This document shows positions 55,035-63,929 of a stretch of 64,000 bases of DNA, in pieces. Numbering within the stretch: position 1 is the stretch's first letter; each line of letters opens with the position of its first letter. The stretch is from Pantoea rwandensis (GTDB lineage Bacteria > Pseudomonadota > Gammaproteobacteria > Enterobacterales > Enterobacteriaceae). Position numbers and translations under genes: made by a program. The stretch is taken from positions 434,001-498,000 of the forward strand of contig NZ_CP009454.1 of NCBI RefSeq assembly GCF_000759475.1, written 5' to 3'. The notes under the pieces were generated by a model that had not been told where the DNA came from, ran no database searches, and saw nothing but the letters and a program-made list of their open reading frames with translations.

Positions 55035-55451
55035 TTAATTCAGGATTTCAATGCGACGCGGTTTCGCCTCTTCTGGAACGATGCGCTCCAGATCGATGCT
55101 CAGCAGGCCCAGTTCGAGACGCGCATCACGCACCACGATGTGATCGGCCAGTTGGAATTTGCGCTCAAAGTTACGTTCGGCGATACCCTGATACAGGTAT
55201 TTGCGCTCCGGTTGCTCTTCGGGGTGCGCACCGCGAATAATCAGCACATTGTCGTGTGAGGTGATATCTAACTCGCTCTGGGCAAAGCCCGCAACGGCAA
55301 TGGTGATGCGATAGTGGTTTTCATCCACCAGCTCAACATTGTAAGGAGGATAGCCACCATTGGCCTGGTTCTGATTGGACTCAAGCAGACTAAACAGACG
55401 GTCGAAACCAATAGCAGAACGATAAAGCGGAGTAAGATCAAAGTTACGCAT
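55035..55451 (-). CDS. ibpA: IbpA, small heat shock protein
   Basis: Small holdase chaperone of 138 residues (E. coli 137) that binds inclusion bodies and aggregates. The alpha-crystallin domain ([40 protein letters not shown]...[23 protein letters not shown]) and the C-terminal IEI/L motif (RRIEILN) are present. ATG 55451 with CAGGAG upstream gives the family N-terminus [23 protein letters not shown]. No ibpB follows; instead an IS stands downstream. It has heat-shock promoter and thermometer sequences. Confidence 0.96.
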   Translation of the reverse strand: MRNFDLTPLYRSAIGFDRLFSLLESNQNQANGGYPPYNVELVDENHYRITIAVAGFAQSELDITSHDNVLIIRGAHPEEQPERKYLYQGIAERNFERKFQLADHIVVRDARLELGLLSIDLERIVPEEAKPRRIEILN

Positions 55452-55553
55452 AAAAAGACTCCTGAAAATCAGCAAGTTTTGGCAACCTTCCACCATGGAC
55501 AGGTTGTGCGGCCCGCTGCTGTCCCTGTCGGCGACAGCAAGGCGACCCTGTAG
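55452..55553 (-). promoter_or_regulatory. ROSE-type RNA thermometer in the ibpA leader
   Basis: Reading the minus strand, the leader of about 100 bases ends ACTTGCTGATTTTCAGGAG shortly before ATG. The TTGCTG stretch can pair with CAGGAG and mask the ribosome-binding site, the arrangement conserved in ROSE elements of small heat shock genes. Additional self-complementary GC-rich parts (GCTGTCGCCGACAGGGACAGC region) precede it. Confidence 0.75.
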
Positions 55554-55555
55554 TA

Positions 55556-55584
55556 AAAATGGGTGCACTTTGATCGCTTTCAAG
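55556..55584 (-). promoter_or_regulatory. Sigma-32 (heat shock) promoter of ibpA
   Basis: On the minus strand CTTGAAA and ACCCATTT are separated by about 14 bases, agreeing with the sigma-32 consensus (CTTGAAA, N13-15, CCCCATNT). It lies about 105-130 bases before the ibpA start, so the transcript includes the thermometer leader. Confidence 0.8.
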
Positions 55585-55728
55585 GGCATTCCGCATTTTC
55601 TTGCGGCAATTTTGACGAAATAGCATACACTCAGAAATTCTTCGCCTGCATCGCATGACATCGCCACAGAGCTTTGCTGCAGCAGGAGACACACTCCAGC
55701 CAGAAGTGATGGCTGTAGGGATGATGAA

Positions 55729-56076
55729 ATGAAAATGATGAAAAGCTTTCCGCTCACCGGCCTGCTGGTCTGTAGCGTCTTGACTACTTCGGGTTGCTCC
55801 AGCGTCATGTCTCACACTGGCGCCAGCCAGGGCTATTATCCCGGCACACGCGCCAGCGCAGATATGATTGCCGATGAAAATACCAGCTGGGCGATTAAGC
55901 CGCTGGCGGTGATCGATCTGCCCTTCTCCGCCGTACTGGATACGATTCTGTTGCCGTGGGATTACTTCCGCACTGACAAAGATTCGGCGCATGACCGTGT
56001 GCTGCAAAGCGAAAAATTGGCTGGCACTGACGCCAGCCTGGCAACCGCAGCGGCTATGCCACCGACGTCGCATTGA
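55729..56076 (+). CDS. yidQ: YidQ, DUF1375-type lipoprotein
   Basis: A 115-residue lipoprotein with a lipobox ending TTSGC (Cys23) and the conserved [10 protein letters not shown]...[12 protein letters not shown] and [19 protein letters not shown] segments. Its role is unknown; YidQ is divergent from ibpA in E. coli too. The 3' end overlaps the end of the convergent yidR gene by 23 bases. Confidence 0.9.
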   Translation: MKMMKSFPLTGLLVCSVLTTSGCSSVMSHTGASQGYYPGTRASADMIADENTSWAIKPLAVIDLPFSAVLDTILLPWDYFRTDKDSAHDRVLQSEKLAGTDASLATAAAMPPTSH

Positions 56077-57316
56077 CGCGGAACAGCTGACGCCAGCCAT
56101 CCACATCTCGCATATAGGCTACCTGCTTGCCGTCCGGTGACCATACCACCGCATCACCGGAAGGCGGCTGCTCGCTGCGTTTTGTTAAGCGTGTACAGTG
56201 CCCGGTCGCTACCTCACAACGCATCACGCTGTTATCGCAAATAAAGGCGATCGCCTCGCCTGAGGGTTGCCAGCTGAATGCCGACTGAATACTGCTGCTG
56301 AGCTGCGTAATCTGGCGCGCTTCGCCCCCGTTGGGCGACACACTCCACAGCTGCACAACACCCTGTTGATCCGCCATCAGGAAGGCGATGGCGCTACCAT
56401 CCGGCGATGCGCGCAACCAGTGGCGGGGCTGCAATGCTAATCCTTTACTGTGAGTGATGCGGCGCTGCTGCACGCCGGCAGGCGGTGCAGGCAGTTTTTC
56501 CGTCGTGCCCTGCAAGGGTATTGCGCCGGGTTTAGCGTAATCACTCAGCGCCTCGGGCAAATCCACCACAAACACTTCCGGCACTTTCTCGCCGTTGGCA
56601 GCACGTGTATCGCCGATAAATGCTAGCGACCAGCGCTGCCAGCTGCCATCGGTTTTCTGATAGCCACGATCGCCGATCCAGCCCTCTTCATAAGCGCGGT
56701 CAATCTGATCGCTGCCCGGCTGCGGATCGCGCGTGGTCTGGCTCACCAGCACGCAGTAATGGCTGCCATCGTATTCACGCGGATGCTGTTTAGGCGGACA
56801 CACCGGATGCAGCGGTACGGCCACGCCGACATTACGCAAATCCTCACGCGCATCTTTCTCATGCATCACATGGTCGTTATAGGTAAAGCTGAGACGCGAT
56901 CCGTCTGGACTGAATACATGGACATGCGAGCCGCCACGCAATGCGCCGGGCGTATAAGGTGCGGTGATGTCGCAGGCATCGAGATTTTCCGCATTACCCT
57001 GCTGCACGATGACGCCGCGACGATGATGGAAATCGTAATGCCAGTGCGCATCGGGATGCTCCGGGCCATGAATACACACATAGCGCGGCGGCAGATCCGG
57101 GCTGACGGTGACCACGCCGACATGCGCGCCGTCGCGTGCCTGATAGAGCACCTCCACCACACCGCTTTCGACGTTGACACGTTCGATGGTCAGACTGGTA
57201 AAGGACGCGCCCGACGGACGGACATCAAACGCCAGCCACTGGCTGTCAGCGGTCCAGACGTTGATATTGGTGAGCTGATGATGACGCTGTGCAAAGGTGA
57301 GTTGTTTTTCTGACAT
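56054..57316 (-). CDS. yidR: YidR, DUF3748 beta-propeller-like protein
   Basis: A 420-residue protein with TolB/WD-like repeats (WLAFDVRPSGASFTSL, HVHVFSPDGSRLSFTYND, HWLRASPDGSAIAFLMAD, FSWQPSGEAIAFICD, VVWSPDGKQVAYMRD), suggesting a six-bladed propeller. It is close to E. coli YidR in length and order. The function is not known; no signal peptide is evident. Upstream, the gap to dgoT holds a REP-like repeat. Confidence 0.88.
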   Translation of the reverse strand: MSEKQLTFAQRHHQLTNINVWTADSQWLAFDVRPSGASFTSLTIERVNVESGVVEVLYQARDGAHVGVVTVSPDLPPRYVCIHGPEHPDAHWHYDFHHRRGVIVQQGNAENLDACDITAPYTPGALRGGSHVHVFSPDGSRLSFTYNDHVMHEKDAREDLRNVGVAVPLHPVCPPKQHPREYDGSHYCVLVSQTTRDPQPGSDQIDRAYEEGWIGDRGYQKTDGSWQRWSLAFIGDTRAANGEKVPEVFVVDLPEALSDYAKPGAIPLQGTTEKLPAPPAGVQQRRITHSKGLALQPRHWLRASPDGSAIAFLMADQQGVVQLWSVSPNGGEARQITQLSSSIQSAFSWQPSGEAIAFICDNSVMRCEVATGHCTRLTKRSEQPPSGDAVVWSPDGKQVAYMRDVDGWRQLFRVNATSVA

Positions 57317-57498
57317 GAGGCAACCTTACATCCAACAGTTGCCGAACAAAGTACGCGATTATCGGGTGAGGTGCAGCAGGCGTGGCGCAATAATTTGCGA
57401 GCGGTTGGCGCGATGCAATACGCATCGATGCGTTAGAAATGAGTGACAGATTGCAGAATAAAGCACTAACGGATTGCGCGACTAAACGCGGGCAGACG

Positions 57499-57556
57499 CG
57501 CCATAAATGATGCCGCTACGCATCATGTATGTCCGTAGCGGCAGGTTTTATCGCGC
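57499..57556. repeat. Degenerate REP-like inverted repeat (family member 3)
   Basis: GCGCCATAAATGATGCCGCTACG (about 57499-57520) faces CCGTAGCGGCAGGTTTTATCGCGC (57533-57556). The CCGCTAC/GTAGCGG core and TTTATCGCG match the units near 6.9 and 24.1 kb with several changes. It stands just beyond the dgoT stop and may end or protect the dgo transcript. Confidence 0.55.
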
Positions 57557-57564
57557 GTTATCGA

Positions 57565-58857
57565 TCACCCTACGCGCTTCACATCCCCGACCAGCAGGAT
57601 GTACGACAGCGCACCGACCAACGCCACGGCAGAGATATACACAAGCGCCGGGGCAAAGCCGTAGTCCTGCGCCAGGTAGCCCACTACCAGCGGCACCGTG
57701 ATGCCACCTAATCCACCGATAAAGTTGAACATCCCACCGGTCAAACCAATCAGGCGAACCGGCGCCAGCGACGACACCAGCGACCAGGTAATAGAGGCGA
57801 AGCCGTTGCCGAAGAACGCGATGGCCATCAGCGTCATGATCCACACCGGATCGTTGGTGTAGTTAGCCCCCATGATGCAGGTAGAGATCAGCAATCCGCA
57901 GATAATCGGCGTTTTACGCGCAAAACCAAGGGAACGCCCGCTGCGCACCAGACGATCGGCCACGATGCCAGAAAGAATCACACCAAAGAAGGCGGCCAGG
58001 AACGGCACGGTCGTCATAAAACCGGCCGTGAGCGCAGAGATGTGTTTTTCCTGCGTCAGATAGTTCGGGAACCAGGTCAGGAAGAACCACAGCGTAGATG
58101 TCACCGCGAACTGGCCAAGATACACGCCGCACAGTTTGCGATGGAACACCAGCTTCCAGTCGGCAGCGGTGAGTTTGGTGCGCGTTTTTTTCGCCGCGGG
58201 TGCATCGCCGTCCACCATCGCCCCCCCTTCACGGATATAGTCCAGTTCCGCCTGGTTGATGCCTTTGCTCTGGCTTGGGGCTTGATAGAACTTGATCCAC
58301 ACCAGCGACCAGATGATGCCGATAGCGCCTGTGATGATGAACACCCAGTGCCAGCTCAACAGTTCCTGAATCCAGATCAGCAACGGTGTAAGAAAGGCGA
58401 GACCGACAAACTGACCGGAGGTATAAAAGCCCACGGCAGAGGCGCGCTCCTGCTCCGGGAACCAGCTGGTGACCAGGCGATTGTTGGTCGGGAACGCGGG
58501 CGCTTCAAAGATGCCGGTAATGGCACGCAAGCCAATCAGCGATAATAATCCGCTGGCAAAACCCTGGAATAACGTGGCGACCGACCAGCCGAAGATGGCA
58601 ATAAAATAGGTCAGGCGGGAACCGACGCGATCGAGGAACCAGCCGCCGGGGATCTGGCACAGCGTATATAACCAGGCAAAGGCAGAGAAGACATATCCCA
58701 TCTCCGCTTTACTGATGCCGAACTCTTCCTGAATATGCGCAGAGGCCACCGCTAAATTAGCGCGGTCGACATAGCAAATCACCACCGTAATAAAAATCAT
58801 CAGCAGCGTAATATAACGGCGCCGGGTTGGTTTGGCCTGAACAGCAGAGAGATCCAT
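57565..58857 (-). CDS. dgoT: D-galactonate transporter (MFS)
   Basis: A 430-residue, 12-helix proton-coupled transporter of the anion:cation symporter family. [38 protein letters not shown] holds the DRxN motif near helix 1, and [16 protein letters not shown] lies between helices 2 and 3. Last gene of dgoRKADT, about 300 bases after dgoD. That gap holds no gene that I can support; a weak internal promoter is possible. Confidence 0.93.
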   Translation of the reverse strand: MDLSAVQAKPTRRRYITLLMIFITVVICYVDRANLAVASAHIQEEFGISKAEMGYVFSAFAWLYTLCQIPGGWFLDRVGSRLTYFIAIFGWSVATLFQGFASGLLSLIGLRAITGIFEAPAFPTNNRLVTSWFPEQERASAVGFYTSGQFVGLAFLTPLLIWIQELLSWHWVFIITGAIGIIWSLVWIKFYQAPSQSKGINQAELDYIREGGAMVDGDAPAAKKTRTKLTAADWKLVFHRKLCGVYLGQFAVTSTLWFFLTWFPNYLTQEKHISALTAGFMTTVPFLAAFFGVILSGIVADRLVRSGRSLGFARKTPIICGLLISTCIMGANYTNDPVWIMTLMAIAFFGNGFASITWSLVSSLAPVRLIGLTGGMFNFIGGLGGITVPLVVGYLAQDYGFAPALVYISAVALVGALSYILLVGDVKRVG

Positions 58858-59153
58858 GGTGTGTCTCCGTAATCATATTTGTAGTTCAGGCGTGACGATG
58901 CCCGCCGCTACAAATGCAGGGTAAGGATAGTGAAGGTAAAACCGCACAGGCGGTAAATGTCATCTGCCGGGATAAGGCTGAGCGAGGCCCTATGCCTTAT
59001 TTCACCGGCATATCTTTATCTAAAAGATGTTATAAATTCTTATACCCTAAATAATTCGACGTGCAGAAAGGTGGCAAGGGAATATATTCCCAGCAGCTTA
59101 CTTAAGGTGAGTAAGCACAGCCAACGCATCTGTAGCTTAAATTATGACGGGTA

Positions 59154-60302
59154 TTACCACTCAGCGACCGATCCGTCTGGGAAACGCCATAATGGATTGC
59201 GCCAGTCCGGTGCATTTTTACTTCTTTCAATCACCAGCTCTTCGTTAATTTCCACACCGAGACCCGGTTTATTCAGTGGATAGAAGTGACCATCATCCAT
59301 TTTGAAATCATCTTTATTGATGACGTAATCCAGCAGTTCAGCACCCTGATTATAGTGAATGCCCATGCTCTGCTCCTGGAACACCGCGTTGCGTGACACG
59401 AAATCGACGTGCAGGCAGGCAGCCAGCGCGATGGGGCCGAGCGGGCAGTGTGGTGCCAGCGCCACATCGTAAGACTCTGCCATCGCGGCAATTTTGTAGC
59501 ATTCGGTGATACCGCCCGCATGCGACAGATCCGGTTGCAGAATCGCCAGGCCACCCGCTTCCAGCACACGCTTGAACTCGAAGCGCGAGAACATACGTTC
59601 GCCTGCGGCAATCGGAATATGGGTTTGCGCCGCCAGGCGCGGATAATATTCCGCCTGTTCCGCCAGCACCGGTTCTTCAATAAACAGCGGACGATACGGC
59701 TCCAGCTCTTTGATCAGCACTTTCGCCATTGGCGCACTGACGCGGCCGTGGAAATCGAGACCGAACTCAATCTCTTTGCCAAAGGCTTCGCGAATCTGTG
59801 CCACGGTATTCACCGCTGCATCCACTTTGCGCGAGTTGTCGATAATGCCCATCTCTTCGCAGCCATTCAGCTTGAAGGTGTCGAAGCCAATCTTGCGCAG
59901 TTTCTTGATGCCATCGACGACTTCTTCCGGGCGATCGCCGCCTACCCAGCTATACGCCTTGATGCTGTCACGCACCAGACCACCAAGCAACTGATACACT
60001 GGCACACCCAGCGCTTTGCCTTTGATATCCCACAATGCCTGGTCGATACCGGCGATGGCGCTCATCAAAATCGGACCGCCGCGATAGAATCCACCGCGAT
60101 ACATCACCTGCCACAAATCGTTGATGCGTGCCGGGTCCTGACCAATCAGATATTCCGACAGCTCATGCACGGCCGCTTCGACGCTGCGTGCGCGCCCTTC
60201 AATCACCGGTTCGCCCCAGCCAACGATGCCTTCATCGGTTTCGATTTTCAGGAACATCCAGCGCGGCGGCAGGCGATAAGTGGTCAGTTTGGTAATTTTC
60301 AT
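59154..60302 (-). CDS. dgoD: D-galactonate dehydratase
   Basis: Enolase-superfamily enzyme (382 residues, same as E. coli) that dehydrates D-galactonate to 2-keto-3-deoxygalactonate. [10 protein letters not shown] (second barrel strand), [21 protein letters not shown] (metal ligands Asp, Glu, Glu) and HCPLGPIAL (catalytic histidine) are intact. It overlaps dgoA by four bases. Confidence 0.96.
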   Translation of the reverse strand: MKITKLTTYRLPPRWMFLKIETDEGIVGWGEPVIEGRARSVEAAVHELSEYLIGQDPARINDLWQVMYRGGFYRGGPILMSAIAGIDQALWDIKGKALGVPVYQLLGGLVRDSIKAYSWVGGDRPEEVVDGIKKLRKIGFDTFKLNGCEEMGIIDNSRKVDAAVNTVAQIREAFGKEIEFGLDFHGRVSAPMAKVLIKELEPYRPLFIEEPVLAEQAEYYPRLAAQTHIPIAAGERMFSRFEFKRVLEAGGLAILQPDLSHAGGITECYKIAAMAESYDVALAPHCPLGPIALAACLHVDFVSRNAVFQEQSMGIHYNQGAELLDYVINKDDFKMDDGHFYPLNKPGLGVEINEELVIERSKNAPDWRNPLWRFPDGSVAEW

Positions 60303-60916
60303 CGTACAGCATCCTTATAAGCAGCAATAAATGCGCGAGCTTTTTCCACAGTGCGCGACAGCGGCTGGCCGGCGCGATAGAGATCGCTGCCCAAACCTGC
60401 GCCAATGCAGCCTGCGGCCAAAAATTCATGCAGGTTTTCTGGCGTCACGCCGCCCACCGCAAACACCGGCACTTCCGGCGGCAGCACCGCTTTCAAAGCC
60501 TTGATGTAGCCCGGACCAAACGCCGACGATGGGAAGATTTTCAGCGCCTGGGCACCCGCCTGCAGTGCGGTGAAGGCTTCGGTAGCAGTGGCGCAACCTG
60601 CAGCAACAATCATCCCTTGCGCCACGGCCTGACGGATCACGGCCGCATCGGTATTCGGCGTCACTACCAGCTTACTGTTAAGCGTGGCCAGCTCATCGAC
60701 CTGCGCCGGATGCAACACGGTGCCCGCACCGATCAACGCTTTATCGCCGAAAGTCTGCACCATCGCGCCGATGCTTTTGGCCCATTCCGGTGAATTCAGC
60801 GGGATCTCGATGGCATCGAAACCCGCTTCAATCAGGGCACCCACGTGCGCTTCGGCCTCGTCTGGCGTGATGCCACGCAGGATGGCGATCAATGGCAATT
60901 TAGTGTGCCAGGTCAT
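60299..60916 (-). CDS. dgoA: 2-dehydro-3-deoxy-6-phosphogalactonate aldolase
   Basis: Class I KDPG-type aldolase of 205 residues (same as E. coli) that splits KDPGal into pyruvate and glyceraldehyde 3-phosphate. [12 protein letters not shown] with the catalytic glutamate region, and the Schiff-base lysine in [17 protein letters not shown], are present. ATG 60916 with AAGGAG eight bases before it is the start; a TTG at 60922 is too near the site. It overlaps dgoK by 17 bases. Confidence 0.95.
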   Translation of the reverse strand: MTWHTKLPLIAILRGITPDEAEAHVGALIEAGFDAIEIPLNSPEWAKSIGAMVQTFGDKALIGAGTVLHPAQVDELATLNSKLVVTPNTDAAVIRQAVAQGMIVAAGCATATEAFTALQAGAQALKIFPSSAFGPGYIKALKAVLPPEVPVFAVGGVTPENLHEFLAAGCIGAGLGSDLYRAGQPLSRTVEKARAFIAAYKDAVR

Positions 60917-61775
60917 ATGCAATACTCCTTATTCCATGCTGGAACGCGCGGTCGCCTTCCAGGGTAACTGAATCCATGCCGATAAATTGCAGCGCCTGCT
61001 GATAACGCTGCGCCAGCGCATTTCCAGCAATAATGATGATCGGTTGGCTGCGATCCGCGTGTTGCGCCATCAACGCCACTTCATGACCAATCAGCAGGCC
61101 GGATAGGAAATCGCTGATATGGCGGCGATCGCGTGCGCCCAATACATGAGAAGCACGCACTTCGAACAGCCGGGAAAGGATCGATGCGTCGTGGCTGCCG
61201 ACCGCTAAGCCCTCACGGAAAGCGGCCGGATTCTCTTCCTGCTCGGGTAAACCCGCACCAATCAGCGACTGTTTCAGCAGCAGATGATGCAGTTCACCCG
61301 TCATCACCGTGCGAAAGTCCTGCACACACTGCTGCTCCACCTGCACCCATTTGGCATGCGTGCCAGGCATCACATACTGCGTGGCGGGTTGCAGCGCTAA
61401 GGCGCCTAGCAATTGCGTTTCTTCACCGCGCATCACGTTGTAGTTGTCAGCACGTTCGACACTCAATCCCGGCACGACCCATGCTTTGTCTTCAACGCGG
61501 GTCAGGCGGCTGCTGAGTTGGTCCAACGCCACCGGACAGGCCAGATAAGGCACTGCAAGCCAGCCTGCATTGCTACCGACCATGCCCGCCATCACCACCG
61601 GCACGTCATTCACTGGCCAGCCATCTGTCACACTGGCAAATACCTCCGCGGGCGTGCGTCCGCCAAGACGCGTGACGCCCGCTTCTGACCGGCGCTCATC
61701 AACGCAGTTGCCCTGCTGATAATGCCAGGCACGCAGATTAGTTGAGCCCCAATCAATCGCGATATAGCTGGTCAC
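60900..61775 (-). CDS. dgoK: 2-dehydro-3-deoxygalactonokinase
   Basis: Kinase (291 residues, E. coli 292) that phosphorylates 2-keto-3-deoxygalactonate. The N-terminal ATP-binding motif YIAIDWGSTNLRAWH and MPGTHAKWVQV region are typical of the family. It starts at GTG, overlapping the dgoR stop (GTGA), so it is coupled to the regulator. Confidence 0.94.
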   Translation of the reverse strand: MTSYIAIDWGSTNLRAWHYQQGNCVDERRSEAGVTRLGGRTPAEVFASVTDGWPVNDVPVVMAGMVGSNAGWLAVPYLACPVALDQLSSRLTRVEDKAWVVPGLSVERADNYNVMRGEETQLLGALALQPATQYVMPGTHAKWVQVEQQCVQDFRTVMTGELHHLLLKQSLIGAGLPEQEENPAAFREGLAVGSHDASILSRLFEVRASHVLGARDRRHISDFLSGLLIGHEVALMAQHADRSQPIIIIAGNALAQRYQQALQFIGMDSVTLEGDRAFQHGIRSIAYDLAH

Positions 61776-62470
61776 ATAATCTCCTTGAGTCGGGCAGTGG
61801 AGCTGGCGATCATCGCTTTCGCCGCCTGCTCCGCCGCATCGCCATCCTGGTGTCGGATAGCATCAAATAGCGCTTTGTGTTCGGCTAAGGTGCGCGGCAT
61901 GTTGCCGGAATCCGCCATGTAGGTTTTCGCAAACACCGCTTTCTGTAACTGGCTGATCGCCACGTTAAGCTGCTGCAATACCGGATTGTGCACCGAAGCT
62001 AGCACCGCTTCGTGGTAGCGGATATCCGCCTCATTGAATGCTTCCCGATCGAGATGATGAGCAACCATGTCGTTATAAGCCTGCTCAATCGCCGCCAAAT
62101 CGTTGGAGGTCGCGCGTTCCGCCGACCAGCGCGCAATCTGCGGCTCCACCAGCACGCGCACTTCACTCATGGCGGCAATCAGTCTGGGATCTTGATCGTG
62201 CGCCAGTGCCCATTGCAGGACATCGCTGTCGAGGTAATTCCACTGATTGCGCGGCGTCACAAAGGCGCCACGGTAACGCTTCATCTCCATCAACCGCTTT
62301 GCCATCAGCGAGCGAAATACTTCGCGGATGATGTTGCGCGAGGTGCCAAACCGTTCACACAACTCGGCTTCGGCTGGCAACGCAGCGCCCGGCACATACT
62401 TCCCTGCTACAATTTCTTCACCCAGCGTCAGGATGATGCGCTCGGTTTTGCTTAATTGTTCTTGCGTCAT
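61772..62470 (-). CDS. dgoR: DgoR, GntR-family (FCD) repressor of the galactonate operon
   Basis: A 232-residue repressor with a GntR winged helix (VPGAALPAEAELCERFGTSRNIIREVFRSLMAKRLMEMKRYRGAFV) and an FCD effector domain. E. coli DgoR represses the operon and is released by D-galactonate. First gene of dgoRKADT. Two DgoR-type palindromes stand about 90-120 bases upstream. Confidence 0.94.
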   Translation of the reverse strand: MTQEQLSKTERIILTLGEEIVAGKYVPGAALPAEAELCERFGTSRNIIREVFRSLMAKRLMEMKRYRGAFVTPRNQWNYLDSDVLQWALAHDQDPRLIAAMSEVRVLVEPQIARWSAERATSNDLAAIEQAYNDMVAHHLDREAFNEADIRYHEAVLASVHNPVLQQLNVAISQLQKAVFAKTYMADSGNMPRTLAEHKALFDAIRHQDGDAAEQAAKAMIASSTARLKEIM

Positions 62471-62558
62471 GATGTTCCATTCAGTGAAAGACGGTAGCCC
62501 ATCAGATTACTGCTTTCGTGTGGTGAAACCCAACTGACACCTTAATCTGCGATGCCGA

Positions 62559-62590
62559 TTGTAGTACTAAAAATATTGGTTGTACTACAA
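62559..62590. promoter_or_regulatory. Tandem DgoR operators
   Basis: TTGTAGTACTA (62559-62569) and TTGTACTACAA (62580-62590) fit the TTGTA(G/C)TACA(A/T) sites known for E. coli DgoR (from memory), the first with one changed base. Their starts are 21 bases apart, two helical turns, so two dimers could sit on one face of the DNA. Confidence 0.8.
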
Positions 62591-62612
62591 TCTGGATCAC
62601 ATAATAGACAAT

Positions 62613-62657
62613 CCATGGGCGCATAATTGAGCTCCGACGCAATCGAGCTGCGCATGG
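62613..62657. other. Hairpin-forming element in the dgoR-yidA gap
   Basis: CCATGGGCGCA (62613-62623) and TGCGCATGG (62649-62657) pair, and AGCTC (62630-62634) with GAGCT (62645-62649) extends the stem inside it, with one bulge on the left. No T-tract follows. It could be part of a small RNA or a relic of a mobile repeat; neither is shown. Confidence 0.4.
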
Positions 62658-62683
62658 GTTGGGGCCTTGCCTATAAAGGATCA

Positions 62684-62850
62684 GTGCGTACTCGGCAGAA
62701 ACTGAGAAGCTCGCTCGTTGGGTGATCATTCATGGTGTAGCAATGCGTACTGTGCGGAAACTGGACTGACCGTTCGCTGGTTCATCATTTGTGGAGTATG
62801 CATACACGTAAACCGGAACGATCATTCGTTGTGTCGGCATTGATGGTGAC
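62684..62850. repeat. Degenerate tandem repeats of about 55-59 bp
   Basis: Three units begin near 62684 (GTGCGTACT), 62743 (ATGCGTACT) and 62798 (ATGCATACA). Each continues with an AAACTG or AAACCG block, a CGTTCG or ATTCGTT block and an ATCATT or CATTGATGG block in the same order. Identity between units is roughly 60%, by eye. No open frame runs through the repeats convincingly. Confidence 0.5.
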
Positions 62851-62915
62851 CGATGGGCATTTGCAGGATGAGTTCAGAGAGGCGGACAGCTGCGCGCTGC
62901 CCGCAAAAGAATGGA

Positions 62916-63725
62916 TTACAGCACCAGCTCTTCAATGGCATGCGCGACGCCATCTTCCATATTGGTTTTGGTCACGAATTGCGCAATGTTTTTGACTGAA
63001 TCAATGGCATTACCCATCGCGACGCCAGTTCCCGCGTACTCAATCATCGCCAGGTCGTTTTCCTGATCGCCAATCGCCATCACTTCCGACTGATGCAGGC
63101 CGAGTTTGTCCGCCAGCATTTTCACGCCGTAGCCTTTATTGACCAGTGGATTGAGAATTTCGAGGTAGTACGGTGCACTTTTCAGGATGGTGTAGCTGTC
63201 ACGCGCACGCGCAGGCAGGCCAGCAATCGCTTTATCCAGCAAATGTGGCTTGTCGATCATCATCAGTTTCGGGAAGCGTGTGGCCGGGTCCATCTCTTCC
63301 ACCGCGCGGTAGCGTACCGGAATGCCGGTCAGGCTGGCTTCATGGATGGTGTATTCGCTGATGTCTTTATTTGGCGTGTAGAGGAAAGATTTGTCGAACG
63401 CCTGGAAATGCACACCGAGGTCGCGCGCCAGCTGCTCAAGGTAGAGATAGTCATCAAAACTGAGCGTCTGTTCAGCCACCACGTCGCCGCTGTCCGCGCT
63501 GTGCACCAGCGCACCATTGTTACTGATGCAATACTGGCCGGGCTGCTGCATATCCAGTTCCATCAGGTAGCGCTCGACACCCACAAATGGACGGCCAGTC
63601 GCCAGCACGATAGAGACACCTTTATCGCGTGCACGACCAATGGCCGATTTCACCGCCGCCGTCACTTCGTGCTGCGGGTTAAGCAGCGTGCCGTCCATAT
63701 CGATCGCAATCAATTTTATCGCCAT
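62916..63725 (-). CDS. yidA: YidA, HAD-family sugar phosphatase
   Basis: Cof-type HAD phosphatase of 269 residues (E. coli 270). Motif I IAIDMDGTLL holds the aspartyl nucleophile and acid/base; motif II is VLATGRP, motif III the lysine near GVKMLADKL, and motif IV GDQENDLAMIEYAG. It dephosphorylates sugar phosphates with broad specificity. In E. coli it is the next gene after the dgo operon and before gyrB, as here except for gyrB. Confidence 0.95.
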   Translation of the reverse strand: MAIKLIAIDMDGTLLNPQHEVTAAVKSAIGRARDKGVSIVLATGRPFVGVERYLMELDMQQPGQYCISNNGALVHSADSGDVVAEQTLSFDDYLYLEQLARDLGVHFQAFDKSFLYTPNKDISEYTIHEASLTGIPVRYRAVEEMDPATRFPKLMMIDKPHLLDKAIAGLPARARDSYTILKSAPYYLEILNPLVNKGYGVKMLADKLGLHQSEVMAIGDQENDLAMIEYAGTGVAMGNAIDSVKNIAQFVTKTNMEDGVAHAIEELVL

Positions 63726-63867
63726 AACATCCTCGGTTAAGTCAGAGTTTGTTTAATGCTAGCGCGATTCAGCTCACATTGACCAGTTAATCGGCAACGG
63801 AGGGGGAGGTTAGTTTGTGTTGTCGCTTCCACGTCAGCACTTAGACCTTTTACAATCGGGAGGCGAC

Positions 63868-63916
63868 TTGACTATATAAGCTATTGCTTATAAATTTGTA
63901 TAAGCAATCACTTATA
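63868..63916 (+). promoter_or_regulatory. Promoter with two tandem antitoxin-type operators
   Basis: TATAAGC-N4-GCTTATA (63875-63892) is a perfect palindrome. A second copy TATAAGC-N4-ACTTATA (63899-63916), 24 bases on, has one mismatch. TTGACT (63868-63873) with TATAAA or TAAATT 15-17 bases later makes a promoter that the first operator covers. This suits autoregulation by a HigA-like antitoxin encoded beyond the window. Confidence 0.75.
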
Positions 63917-63929
63917 TGGAGATTGCGTA

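Noticed and set aside
59409..60320. Plus-strand frame of 303 codons
   Set aside because: Complete overlap with dgoD on the other strand and no family resemblance.
62684..62850. CRISPR array
   Set aside because: Units are only about 60% alike over their full length, with no identical short repeats, no spacers and no cas genes.
62789..62995. Small plus-strand frame of 68 codons downstream of the tandem repeats
   Set aside because: It runs into the antisense of the yidA 3' end, has no ribosome-binding site and no family pattern.
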